From contig JAJLTO010000002.1 of assembly GCA_030568195.1 (NCBI GenBank), positions 496,001-560,000 of the forward strand: a stretch of DNA of 64,000 nucleotides. Direction: 5' to 3'. The translations under genes were made by a program, and so were the position numbers. The notes below the pieces were generated by a model. The model was not told the DNA's origin. It made no database searches and worked only from the letters and a program-made list of their open reading frames with translations. This stretch comes from Dipodascopsis uninucleata var. uninucleata. Taxonomy: Eukaryota; Ascomycota; Lipomycetes; Lipomycetales; Lipomycetaceae. Shown piece after piece: positions 24,608 through 36,728 of the stretch. Every line of letters starts with the position of its first letter. Position 1 is the first letter of the stretch.

Positions 24608-26161
24608 ATGTCATCATACTCAGCTGTTACATCTATGGTCACTAAAGAAGAACGGCGGCGACGCTCTTCGAGCATTATTTCGCACATCCAGCCAGAGACC
24701 ATTGATCAGCAGATTGATCAGGCTGCTCTGCCAAATATCAATGCAAATTGGGTTAATAGCAAAGGTAGGTGTATCCTTATTGATTGCGGGAATTTGTGAA
24801 ATTCGTGATACTGGCTGTAGATTGTGGATTATGGATTTTGGTTGTTGCGTGAGCCCTACAACGATGGCGAAAACTAGCTGGTTGCGCAATGGCTGGCGAG
24901 CATACTTAACATGGCAACAACAAATCGGGGAAGAGCTGAAAGTAAGCAAGAGGCAAGCAGGGATTAATAGTATCATTTTTTACTGCTTCGAGGGGATTTT
25001 TATAAGATTGTATTGCTCTGAAGCAGCAGCTTTCTATTTGTCAGATATGTTTTGCGGTTGGAAAGGAGAAAGTGCTGGATCGAAGAATGCGACGACTACA
25101 AGCTCGGAAGTCTATTATGACTGAATTTCTTGTTTTCTTCAGAGTCCAATAATGATCTCTTGAGGAATCTAATTTCTTCGTGAGGCAGTCTGTTACTATT
25201 TCCTAGCTTCTCCTTTCCGAAGATTGAGACATGCAGCTTTTTTGTATAAGTGTGAGCGCCGACCGTCTTGAAACAGGAGGATAAATAATGTCAAGATGGA
25301 TATAGTTGTGAGCAAATACTGTATGAAGGAGAGTTCGCGGTTATGCTGGATACATTTTTTGTGACTCCCCCTTGCACAAGACAGTTTTCGAATATAATGT
25401 TAAACTGTTACACAAGGCATTGTACAATGAAGGATATGTTGATAGGTAATATACTAGTTTGCTAACGGTATACTTCTATTTGCTATTATAGGTGCCTGGG
25501 CTATTCATCTCGTTCTCATCGCTTCTTTGAAGATATTTTACGATCTGTTGCCCGGAGTTACCCAGGAGTTGAGCTGGACTCTTACCAATATATCTTACGT
25601 TGTTGTAAGTTACATAATGGCTTCTTAGCAACTGCTACTATTATTACAGCTGTGATTTGTTATTGACGTAATTTTTGGCATTATAGGGATCGTATATCAT
25701 GTTCCATTATGTCACTGGAATTCCATTTGAGTTCAATGCCGGCGCTTATGATAATCTCAATATGTGGGAACAGATAGATAATGGTGATCAGTACACACCT
25801 GCAAAGAAATTTTTGCTTGGAGTTCCAATTGGCTTGTAAGTTAATTAATTAATTTGGATTTTTGTTATAGAGAGCTAGAATTCCTGTATTTTATATTTTA
25901 TATAGCACGGTTCTAATTCAGATGCTTTTAATTTTAGGTTTTTGATTTCTACTCATTACACTCATTACGATATTGGAATGTTCATTTTGAATTGTTTGGC
26001 CTGTCTTGTTGTCGTTATTCCCAAGCTTCCAAGCGTGAGTATTTTGCTATATAATCTGATTGCTTTTCTAGATTTATGAAATTGCTGACTTTTTTGAACA
26101 GAGCCATCGATTGCGTTTGACGGTCCCAGAGCTAATATCGAGCTCTAGCTGGGAATCGTAA
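24608..26161 (+). CDS. ORM1: ORMDL family regulator of sphingolipid synthesis
   Basis: ER membrane protein that restrains serine palmitoyltransferase. Five exons (24608-24764, 25492-25604, 25687-25835, 25938-26034, 26102-26161) are in phase and give 191 residues, between human ORMDL (153) and yeast Orm1 (about 220). Conserved blocks are NANWVNSKGAWAIH, WTLTNISYVVGSYIMFH, GAYDNLNMWEQIDNGDQYTP, KKFLLGVPIGLFLISTHYTH and a C-terminal SHRLRLTVPELI. Four membrane segments can be placed. The N-terminus has RRRRSSSIISH, a basic-serine patch like the Ypk1-type phosphorylation sites of yeast Orm proteins (inference). The first intron is 727 nt, far longer than its neighbours. I chose the ATG at 24608; a second in-frame ATG lies ten codons downstream (MVTKEERRRR). 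Confidence 0.95.
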
Positions 26162-26355
26162 TGTGACATCTTTGGATTTGGATTAAGAAGCGGTGTTTTT
26201 ACTTTAACTATCTCGAATTTTTTAATATTTGCTCTTGTTTCTCTCTCATTTAGTATTTGACTCTCCTCTAGAAATATTTTACTTGCTCTTCTCAAGAAAG
26301 GATCGAGTTCTGTGCGTTTTTTGAATTTTGCGTTATATTCGAGTACATCATTCAT
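26074..26355 (-). CDS. hypothetical 93-codon ORF antisense to the ORM 3' end
   Basis: An ATG-initiated frame on the opposite strand whose last 88 bases overlap the final ORM exon. The first 50 residues look protein-like and helical (LDPFLRRASKIFLEESQIL), rich in Lys/Glu/Arg, with no recognised family. No partner exon or signal peptide was found. It may be a small gene, the 5' exon of a longer one, or chance. Confidence 0.2.
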   Translation of the reverse strand: MNDVLEYNAKFKKRTELDPFLRRASKIFLEESQILNERETRANIKKFEIVKVKTPLLNPNPKMSHYDSQLELDISSGTVKRNRWLCSKKSAIS

Positions 26356-27151
26356 TATTTTTTTATTCCTTTTTGTTACATCATGACACAGAAGCGATAT
26401 TCAGCCGTCTTTTACTATATTTCATAACAGAAGCTGGGCAAAATGGGATCACCACGAAGTTATCGTTTAAGTCCAGGTGAGGGAAACTTCACCTCGAGAC
26501 TACATGAAGTTTTGTCTACTTTGATATAGGCTACTTATTTTATTACAAATTTCCTCGTTGTTATTATTTCTGTTATTTTGTTGCTAGTATCTAGTGTCCA
26601 CGAACGAAAGTAGCTGGGTCGGCAATGGAGATCACAGGGTTGTTATGATGTTATAAAGAGTCGGCATTAGTAAAAGAGCAATTAGTTATATAGTTTTTTT
26701 TTTCTTGTATTCTTCTTTACATTTTACTTATCATTTGAGAGATTCTATTTCTCTAGATCCTTTTTATATGTTAAATAATTTGGCGCAACGGCAATTCATG
26801 ATTTTCTTTCTATCTTTCATTGAAGGTATAATGCCTCTTTTAGTATATTGTCTTTGTAGAGCCCTACTTTTATTTCTAATTTGTTTTTTCTATAGTATTG
26901 TCAATTGTTTACGGTTGATGAAATTGGAGAACAATGCAGAGGGAGTAGTATTATATTATAGTGCACTTCATATCATTTTCTTACGGGAGAGGCACTACTA
27001 TTTTGAATGAATGCAGTCTTTTTTGTTTCTACTATATTTACATACATTAAACCACCCAATAGCACCATCCGCTAGAATTTCAATGCCTAGAAACATAAAA
27101 ACACAACAAAACAGAAATACAGAGTACCAACTATTTTATGGAGATAATATT
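26356..27151. other. convergent intergenic region, T-rich
   Basis: About 0.8 kb between the ORM end and the FES1 stop, with long T tracts around 26690 and 26850-26900. The frame at 26705-27010 is a hydrophobic Phe/Leu-rich product of this T-richness, not a supported gene. Confidence 0.5.
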
Positions 27152-28301
27152 TTATTGTTTTATGAGCTCTTCAAGCTCTTTCCATTCTGCCCCTAATTCT
27201 GGATCTTGACTTTCATCTAATTCCAATAAGCCATCGCTCTTCGATCGCTCCAGTCCTGTCAAAATACCTTTCTTCTCTTCATCGGTAAATCCTGCCTTCG
27301 ACTTCGCAATAACGATCAGGATCTGAACTATCTTTTCAATTGCTGAGGACGAGTCCTCCACATGGAGAAGTTCAAGCAGTGAAGGAACAGCGGATAATGA
27401 TCTCAAAATATCAATCTTGTCTTCTAGAGGTTCTGTGGACAGAATTCCAGCTAATAGAAATATTGATCTACGACGAATGTCGTCATCATTCTGATGAAGG
27501 TGCCGTTCACCTTCGCTTACCTGCTGTTTTTCTGCTTCAGTCAAGTTGCTATTTGCTTCTTTGTTAATAATAGAAAGCAATGCTTGCCAGCCACCAGCGT
27601 TCTTGAACGACTCATAACCTGTATCATGATTTCGTACAGCTGAACTGAGAGCATACATGGCTTTCAATCGAGCTTCTTTCGAAGGATCCTTTGCTGCGAT
27701 GTTAACAAGAAATGGAATTGCATTTGGATACACTAGTAAAGCAGCTTGAGATTTCGGATTGTTCTGTACAGCAGTTCCAATAACCCAGCAAGCCATCTTC
27801 CTGAGAACTGGTGAAGGATTTATCAGCTGCTCTATTAAAGGTTCCCATAATCGTAAATTTTCAAGATTATTAGCATTATCGAGATTTTCTACCAGCTATA
27901 CAGCATCACCATGTATTAGTGTCATTGTCTCATAATTGTATCAACATAGTCTTTCGACAGATGTTCTAAAACTTACCATTTCCAAATTATCAAAAGCAGT
28001 CTCTTTGTCTTCTACAGATATCTCTGGATTAAGAATTGTCTCCATTGATTGTTTCATAAGCTGGGAATCATCCGGCTGACCAAATAGCTGAGCTAATAAT
28101 TCTGGATCCTAAATCATCGATCACAACTAATATTAGTAACCGCAGCCTATTAAGAAATCCTAAATTGATTAAGGATAGCATTCAAATCACGAATTAGGAT
28201 CAAACCCATCGATTACGTACCGGTGCCTTCTGCCGACGTTCTGAATTTTCATTAGCTGCATCTTGCGAGTTTTCAAGCGACCATTTAAGAAGTTTTTCCA
28301 T
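27152..28301 (-). CDS. FES1: Hsp70 nucleotide-exchange factor Fes1
   Basis: Cytosolic armadillo-repeat protein (HspBP1 family) that releases ADP and clients from Hsp70 and supports degradation of misfolded proteins. Three exons (28301-28221, 28108-27977, 27895-27152), all phase 0, give 318 residues. The start MEKLLKWSLENSQ is the Fes1 signature, followed by DPELLAQLFGQPDD and VEDKETAFDNLEMLVENLDNA. Then come helical armadillo repeats with MACWVIGTAVQNNPKSQ and ALSSAVRN. The tail, LELDESQDPELGAEWKEL, is acidic. It is divergent from MED1; a TTCTAGAA heat-shock-like element lies about 195 bases upstream. Confidence 0.95.
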
Positions 28302-28494
28302 GATTTCTGTACTAGTATTTAAATTATTAACAAAAAACCCGTTATAGTATTATGTGTCTTAAAATGTATCTTCGAATAAATATTTCTTGATACTAACTCT
28401 CCGATACAATTTTACGTCAAATACGTCTGATAAAAATACTAGCGATTGATCAAATTTTTACGAAATTCGTCATATAATGCAGCTTCTATTATTT

Positions 28495-28502
28495 TTCTAG
28501 AA
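28495..28502. promoter_or_regulatory. possible heat-shock element
   Basis: TTCTAGAA is two inverted nGAAn units with the correct spacing, between the divergent FES1 and MED1 starts. Fes1 acts with Hsp70, so an Hsf1 site would make sense, but a full element usually has three units and none is clear here. An 8-mer can occur by chance. Confidence 0.25.
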
Positions 28503-28786
28503 TGGACTCCGCCGCACTAGAATATTTGTCCCAGCCCATAGTATCCGACAATTGAGCGTATAGCACTATATGTAGCTTAGGGTAAATCTTCCAAAAGGTC
28601 TACTTGGATTTTGTAATTATCATGAGAACAAGATTCGCGTAGCAGAGCAGTACAATAGTCGCGTAAGAAGGAGGATTTAAGCCGTTGAAGTTGCAATAGT
28701 ACAGTCAGGATTGATCTGTCAAATCATAAATTACTAGAAGGTGAGACGCATCAGGCCACTCTGCGGGTAAGCTGCCAATCGCAGAG

Positions 28787-30619
28787 ATGACCGACTCACC
28801 GTTCAATTTTGCGAGTCTCTCAGCGTCACCAGACAATTATGCTATGAAATCAGGTTCACCTGGCTTTGCCTCATTCACGCCTACGGGTCTGAGTTTCGAT
28901 GATCAGAGTATGATGGATGGACTGTCAGATTTTGGCAGATTTTCGGGAAATAAAAATGAGAATAGTGATATTACTGCCGACTATGGAATTACCGGGGACG
29001 TTAACAATGACAATGTAAAGGGACGAAATAGTAATGACGCCAGCGCTAATGACAATGCCATTAATGACGGTGAAAATAATACTAATAGCGATGACATTGT
29101 AAACGGTACATTGAATAGTGGAGATGATGGCAATGAAGGGGACAAATTTGGCAGTATTGAGAATGACAGAAGTAATGAAAAGCGAGTACAACCACTGTTT
29201 GCAAAAGCAAAGTCCTCCCAGGCTAAGAGAAGTGATATTGAGGAAGTGATCCACAGTCTTAGGCAGCGGCCAGGTGCTATATCTGAAGGAGGAATTGAGC
29301 GTTTGGGGCATATCAATGGTCTGGAAGTATTCAAAGAAGACTTTGATGGAGGCAAGAGGATCAGCTTAGGAGGAAGAATTATTTTGATTGATATAGATCT
29401 TATGCTTCCCTCTAACAAGGTATCAAAAGCTACACTTTCACTAGCAAGTGCAATCAACGATGATATTATTGCCGAGCAGAATGCAAGAGCAGATGCAGTA
29501 TTACTGGCAAATCTGCAGGAGCCAACTCTGGATAAATTTGCTGATAACTTAGAACGAGTTGCACGGCTGGATAAGCTCTCAACAAAAGATATTGACAATT
29601 TTCAGGTAGTACATGGACTCTATAAGAATGCTCTTAGCCGTATAGAGAAACTCGAGCGTGAGACCCTTCATATGGATCCTGAGAATGATGGCTATGGTAT
29701 ACCTAAATTAAATGATGAACATGCTTTGGGCCTCTCGATCTGGTATTGGCGAGACCACCACCGTGTCTCAGAACTGGATGGTAAGCGCTATCGTATAATA
29801 TTGGAAGTACATGAATCGGACCATGCTGGTGGAAATTGGGGTGTAATGCAGAATAATGATTGGCTTGGTGATCTGAGCTCTGCTACTTCTAGTGATGAGC
29901 ATAACTGGCTCTCTCCTGATTATAGTGAGCTTGAGGATCAGGCATGTGCCTTTGTTCTCCGGCTTGATCCTCCGGTAGAGGTCCCGTATTACGATGCAGC
30001 AATCCTCGACCCTGAGGAGGAGGTAGAAGTGGAGAGTCTTCCGACATTTGATGGATCACATGATTCTGTCGTTTATTCTGAAAGAGTTATATATGACCAG
30101 GACGGAAACGCAGTCCCCCAGGTTTATCAGTTTAGTCTTATGTCAACAAGGCTGGCAGAACTCAGGAAGATAGAGCGGGTTTTCATTGCCCATCCGCGCC
30201 AAATAATTTCAGTCTTTCAGATTTTAAGGCAATCCATACGATTGCAATCGCTTCTTGATAGCGTATTCAATAATTCACTAGAAATTGAGCAACCTTCCAA
30301 TGCTTATCCTATTCAAAATTTATCATCTTTAAAATCAACATCGGTTTCCGTGACAGTAACGACGCCATATGGCCAATCACCACAGTTAAAGATAATAATT
30401 CCAACATCTTCAGAAGAGAATGGTTCTAGAACGCAAAAGTTGACAAGTTTTTCTACTAAAATCGAGCGAAACGGAGTAGTCCACATCGATAAGTTCATAG
30501 TTAACGAAAGTATTAACTTTCCTGGCAAGCAAGATCTGCAAAAGAGACTGGAAAGAATCATCAATATTTCAGAAGACATTGGTATTACCTCACATTGGCT
30601 AAGCATGCAGATACAGTAG
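28787..30619 (+). CDS. MED1: Mediator complex subunit Med1
   Basis: Subunit of the middle module of Mediator, linking transcription factors to RNA polymerase II. Intronless, 610 residues. The N-terminus is Ser/Pro-rich, followed by a low-complexity Asn/Asp stretch at about residues 55-125. A conserved Med1 region starts near residue 147 with RSDIEEVIHSLRQRPGAI. ISLGGRIILIDIDLMLP ... VSKATLSLASA is the family's core strand pattern, and FADNLERVARLDKLS follows. The later part holds an extended beta-rich domain (RYRIILEVHE) and a helix at VFQILRQSIRLQSLLDSVF. Med1 diverges strongly among fungi, so the call rests on the N-terminal block. Confidence 0.78.
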   Translation: MTDSPFNFASLSASPDNYAMKSGSPGFASFTPTGLSFDDQSMMDGLSDFGRFSGNKNENSDITADYGITGDVNNDNVKGRNSNDASANDNAINDGENNTNSDDIVNGTLNSGDDGNEGDKFGSIENDRSNEKRVQPLFAKAKSSQAKRSDIEEVIHSLRQRPGAISEGGIERLGHINGLEVFKEDFDGGKRISLGGRIILIDIDLMLPSNKVSKATLSLASAINDDIIAEQNARADAVLLANLQEPTLDKFADNLERVARLDKLSTKDIDNFQVVHGLYKNALSRIEKLERETLHMDPENDGYGIPKLNDEHALGLSIWYWRDHHRVSELDGKRYRIILEVHESDHAGGNWGVMQNNDWLGDLSSATSSDEHNWLSPDYSELEDQACAFVLRLDPPVEVPYYDAAILDPEEEVEVESLPTFDGSHDSVVYSERVIYDQDGNAVPQVYQFSLMSTRLAELRKIERVFIAHPRQIISVFQILRQSIRLQSLLDSVFNNSLEIEQPSNAYPIQNLSSLKSTSVSVTVTTPYGQSPQLKIIIPTSSEENGSRTQKLTSFSTKIERNGVVHIDKFIVNESINFPGKQDLQKRLERIINISEDIGITSHWLSMQIQ

Positions 30620-31223
30620 TATAGAAATATAAAAAGAGAGTTAAATGGATTTACTGACTAGCACTTCCTTATTTTTGGTTATACCAAATACCACTATTGT
30701 ATTTTTTTTTACAGATTATTGTATAAGGTAATCTCCTTTCTAGATTTACTAGAACTGACAAGATACTACTTGAATTTATTATGACAGAATATTCGATTAC
30801 CATTTGTCTCGATACTTTGCGATTACTTTAATAAGGTTACTATGACAACGAACTTCTAGTTTCCTAAAAGTAGTATAAGTTTCCTATCCGCTGCAAGCAA
30901 CCAAAAGTCAAATACTTTTATAGACTTTCATAACAATTTATTACTATAGCTACTGACATTACCCACCAAGTCAGAGTTGTCAAAAGGACTTAGAAGTTAT
31001 TCTAGTTAGTTTTTATTCTCTCCGCTACAGTATAAAACCCAATATACTACTAAATTTGGTCATGACTTCTATGCACTTAAATGTAAGTATATCCAATATC
31101 CAATATTGTTATGCAAAATGATAGTCAAATATCAAATCTAAACAGCAACTTTTGCTCTAATAAGGATTGTAGAATGTCTCCAGAACGCTGCAAGATAGTA
31201 TAAGATAAGATAGGTACTTTATA
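30620..31223. other. convergent 3' intergenic region
   Basis: About 0.6 kb of AT-rich sequence between the MED1 and CBR1 stop codons. Nothing beyond expected 3' UTRs was seen. Confidence 0.6.
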
Positions 31224-32675
<1,452 letters not shown>

Positions 32676-33149
32676 TATAAAATATCTTCCTATATCGACT
32701 TTATGAAAAGTCAATAGAGCCAAATGTTGTATAGAATGATCAGTGAAATATTTTGTCTCCAAGATTTATCTCAGGCAACCAAGAAACAGTTCCATTAATT
32801 TTTTTTAATACCCTAAATTATCACGTGACACAAAATTATCAAAACTTTTACGCGAAAAATCTGGTAACATGAAATAGATTTTGTATTGAAGAACCGGCAA
32901 GTATTTGGAGTGATATTTATGAAATTAGAGACAATGATCATGCAAGAATAATAAGCCAAACTTTAGTTACATAGAATCGGATACGCAGATGATTAGGCTT
33001 GGTGAATAAAATTTGAATGCAGTAGATTAGGTCTGTCAGTAGGTTTTCAGGAAGGCAAAAAAGTCTACATTGAAAAAGTAGGAGAGACATAAGATACTAC
33101 TATAGTCAAGGAACGATAAAATCTACAAAAGAAGCCTTTTGTACCAATC

Positions 33150-35186
33150 ATGATTGGTGAAGTGGAAGTGTAAGATTTCTGCCGAGCTTTACGTTATATA
33201 AGGAAAATATGAAGAAAGTCTGACATTATTATATATTGTAGCTCGCCTCCTAGTTCGCCTATAAGAGAACAGTCTCAGTCAATTGCACAGTCATATCGAA
33301 CAAATTTGTTCGAGGAAAACGTCCACAATATGATAGATGATCCGGATGAAATAGATCAGCATATTCGTCACCGTGTACACCTTCTTCAGAGAGAAAATGA
33401 AAGCGATGAAGAAGATAGTCGGTACGGAGCTACTGATGCGAGTTACCGAGAGCAGCAAGAAGAGCCAATAAATATTGAAGACAGCAGCAGTGACGAAGAT
33501 AGCGTCGACACCAGCGACCAACAAGGAGATTATGATGACGAAGCAGAGGGAAAAAATGAAGATGATGAGGATGATGAACGGACTGAAGGCCAAAATATTG
33601 ATAATGCTGTAGCTGGCGCGGAACAAGGCAACGGTGTACAGAAGCAGGATGATAGTGATGTCATCATAATTGAGGACGAAGAAGGCGAAATCAAAGACGA
33701 TAACCAAAATGATGATATTGTCATATTACCCGGTGGTGAAACTAGCTCAGTAAAAGGTGCAACAAGATCTCCGCGGTATTTAAAACTCGGAATGGTTGAT
33801 GGAATGATTACTGTGCTCGAGGATCCTTTCACAGACGAAGAAGAAACTAAAGAGGATGATACTGACGATGATACTGACGATGATCCAAACGAAGCAATAG
33901 ATAGAGCAGACCTACTCGTCAAGCCCAATAAAAAGAAACAGAAACATGCTGAAAATGCTGTAGTGGGTAAAGAGGGAGAATCTGCAAACGCGGAAGATCT
34001 AACACAGTTGGTCGAGATGAGAGGCGAAGGAAGATACTTTGGCTTTCCGGAGGAAGAAGGCAACAGAATTGTCAGGCTCTGCATTAACTGTCACAAGCCA
34101 GGTCATATGCACAACGAATGTAAAACTATAGTGGTGAGTCTATTTATTTTATATTAGAATTATACGCATTCGTATGTTTTATAGACTACTAACAGATCTC
34201 CAATTCAGTGTCAGACATGCGGCGAACAGGACGACCATATAACGAGAAATTGTCCGAAGACTCGACGATGCTCTAATTGTAATAAATTGGGCCACAGTGC
34301 TTTTGAATGCAAAGAAAAAAGAAAAACAATATATTGCTCTAGATGCCGTTCTTCGCGTCATAGCTACGAAACCTGCCCATCGATCTGGTGCTGTTACTCA
34401 ATGCTTCGTAACAAGCCAAAACCCCTTGACACTATGTTCTGTTACAACTGTGGGGAAGCAGGTCATTATGGCGATGACTGCAAAAAACCACGACCTATGA
34501 TGCAGCCCTTACAAGAGAATTCGGTATTTTCAGTAGTTTCGTTACCTAAAGGTTACGCTTTATCAACAAAACTACAAAAATTGGTAGACGCTCAGTCATC
34601 TCGAAAATCACGGTCTTCCCAACCAGCACGATCTTCTAACAACTCCTACAGACCAAGTTTAGAGGATGCATATCGACGAAATGATACGGGACGTGATTCA
34701 TATAGACCTGATAACCGTGATTCAAAACGAGGCACCAAAAGAAAGCATGATGATATGAACAATAATGGGCGAGGTCGTGACAAACAGAAAGGAACTGGTT
34801 TGAGTAGTAATTGGTTTTCAAGGAAAAAGAATGAAAGCTCTAAAAAGTACCAATCACCACCGCCTTCACTAATTAATAGTGATAGCAGGTATGATTTTGC
34901 CCGAAACTCTCGCGTTTCTGGAACAAATAAGTCTTCGGGCCAAGAAATAGCTATTCCTGCGCCGCAATCGTCCGGCGTTATTCACCTCGACTCAGTAGTT
35001 CCAAATAAAAAGATGAGACTCAGCAACGAAATGAAAAATAGTTCTAGGGACTCTTTTGATGGTGACAGAGATTCACGATCGTCTGGAAGTAATAGCAAGA
35101 GTCGCAAAAACAAAAAGAAGTCCTATTTTAAAGAAAAATGGAAGCAAGGAAAAGAGGCATTTAAAAAGTTTACCAAAAAACCATAG
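33150..35186 (+). CDS. AIR1: zinc-knuckle protein Air1/Air2 (TRAMP complex)
   Basis: RNA-binding subunit of the nuclear TRAMP polyadenylation complex, which marks RNAs for the exosome. Proposed exons are 33150-33169, 33242-34133 and 34209-35186, in phase, giving about 629 residues. The 20-nt first exon (MIGEVE) is inferred from a GTAAGA donor; without it the first in-frame ATG is 33330. The N-terminal 280 residues are very acidic (DEDDERTEG, DDTDDDTDDDP). Five CCHC knuckles follow: CINCHKPGHMHNEC, CQTCGEQDDHITRNC, CSNCNKLGHSAFEC, CSRCRSSRHSYETC and CYNCGEAGHYGDDC; the count matches Air1/Air2. The C-terminal 190 residues are basic and Ser-rich, longer than in yeast. Confidence 0.88.
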
Positions 35187-36728
35187 AGAACGAGTAAACG
35201 TGCCATGATAGAAGAATAAAATAGCAACCTTGTATTATAACCAAGTATAGTATGTATTTAATACACTGGTAATTACATAACAATTGCCAAGACAATAAAC
35301 ATTTGAACAGCGTTATTGGCTACTTGTCCCTTCTGTTAGATATGTCATTTCTTTGCGCAAATCTAACGCACATCATGTATTATAGATATTTTAACTGTTC
35401 CTTAACCGATAAAAGATTTGCGATTCTGGTATGCATATATAGGTGATGTAAATCACAGTCAGGAAAGTGCTAACAGATAGCTACTCTTTTTATGGCCTAC
35501 ATGCTAGACCAGAATCTACCGTCTCACAAATAGAGATCCACATCAAATAACACTATTTTGCCTATCTTTCATTATGCGAACTAGATCGAATTTCAGTTCC
35601 TTAATACTGGTCTTGGTCTGTAACTGTTACTTACAATATGAGTAGAATTCGACTGTGCAAGTCGAGAAGCCAATTCTCAAGGGAACTACGTAGTTCAATG
35701 GAAAATATATAGTAATAGATAGTAGTTACAGAAGATCGTTTGCTCGAACGACCACGCTGCTGACACGAGCCGTGAACGCAACGCGGAATAAATTACTTGC
35801 TTCTACTGGTAGATTTTCGGCATTGTTATCGCTAAGCATCGGCCGATATCAAGGTCAACCTTTAATCATCTCTCGTATCTCTACAAAGTTCTGAGCCATA
35901 GAAAGATCACGCGTTCTAAAACGAACACTTCACTTAAATGCCCAGCCACATCGATGACAATATCTCTGAGGCCAGATTCAATAGTTCTCCGCTCTTAGTG
36001 ATAATAAACTCAGGCGCCATGAAATTATAAGGTCTCTAGACCAAAATACGTAGAGAATCTGAGAGTTTTACAGCTGACAATTTAGATTTAGACACTTATC
36101 AAGCCACAATTTATAGGGAATAGAGCGAGGTTTTTTACACGCACAATTGACTATAGATAATGAACAATAAGCCATATTTCTCTGTATCTTATCAAGAGTA
36201 ACATGTACTTGGGTAAGAAATTTTTGCTCGGACAAGCGCAGTAACAGAATTCTACTACGTAGTAAATGACTATCCAGCATCGCATACGAACAATGTAGAA
36301 GAGGTAAGCTTTCTCAGTATACATATATACAAGTAACTCATTGGAAGACGTTTATATGTAATTGATCATCTACATATTGTACACAGCGCTTGTTTAGAGG
36401 ATCTGTAACATAGTATAGCATCACGTTGTTGATACAGATTTGGGCTACATAAAGCGGGACTGTGTATACGTCGCTTGTATAATTTATTAGGGTTCGGGTA
36501 CAGCTTTATAACCCTGAGAAGACTACGAGGTAACGGCTAATTTTATATTTCTAAAAGCAAATTATTCTGACCTGGATTTATAACCTGACCCGTATTTCTG
36601 CTCTGAAGCTTTCTTTGCCCTTTATATACGGACACGATCTCTTTTCCCGGTTCTTTTTCCTCTTGTTCTTTTCTTTATTTTATATACATCATATCTCAAT
36701 CCAGATAAATTTGTATAAAAACGTCAAA
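35187..36728. other. 1.5-kb intergenic region upstream of glutamine synthetase
   Basis: Holds the AIR 3' UTR and the GLN1 promoter. No supported gene. Near the GLN1 end there is a TATATA box-like stretch and a T/C-rich tract at about 36635-36690, a common arrangement for strongly expressed fungal genes. Other frames, such as the 70-codon minus frame at 36068-36280, have no motif. Confidence 0.5.
36623..36628 (+). promoter_or_regulatory. TATA-like element of GLN1
   Basis: TATATA about 100 bases upstream of the GLN1 start codon, followed by a pyrimidine-rich tract and an A-rich leader (GTATAAAAACGTCAAA). Position and context fit a core promoter; no transcript start is visible from sequence. 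Confidence 0.4.

Noticed and set aside
26705-27010. Hydrophobic 101-codon frame resembling a membrane protein
   Set aside because: The hydrophobicity comes from T-rich DNA; no family motif, and it sits between two convergent genes.
28981-29598. 205-codon Ser/Leu-rich minus-strand frame
   Set aside because: It is the antisense shadow of the MED1 coding sequence.
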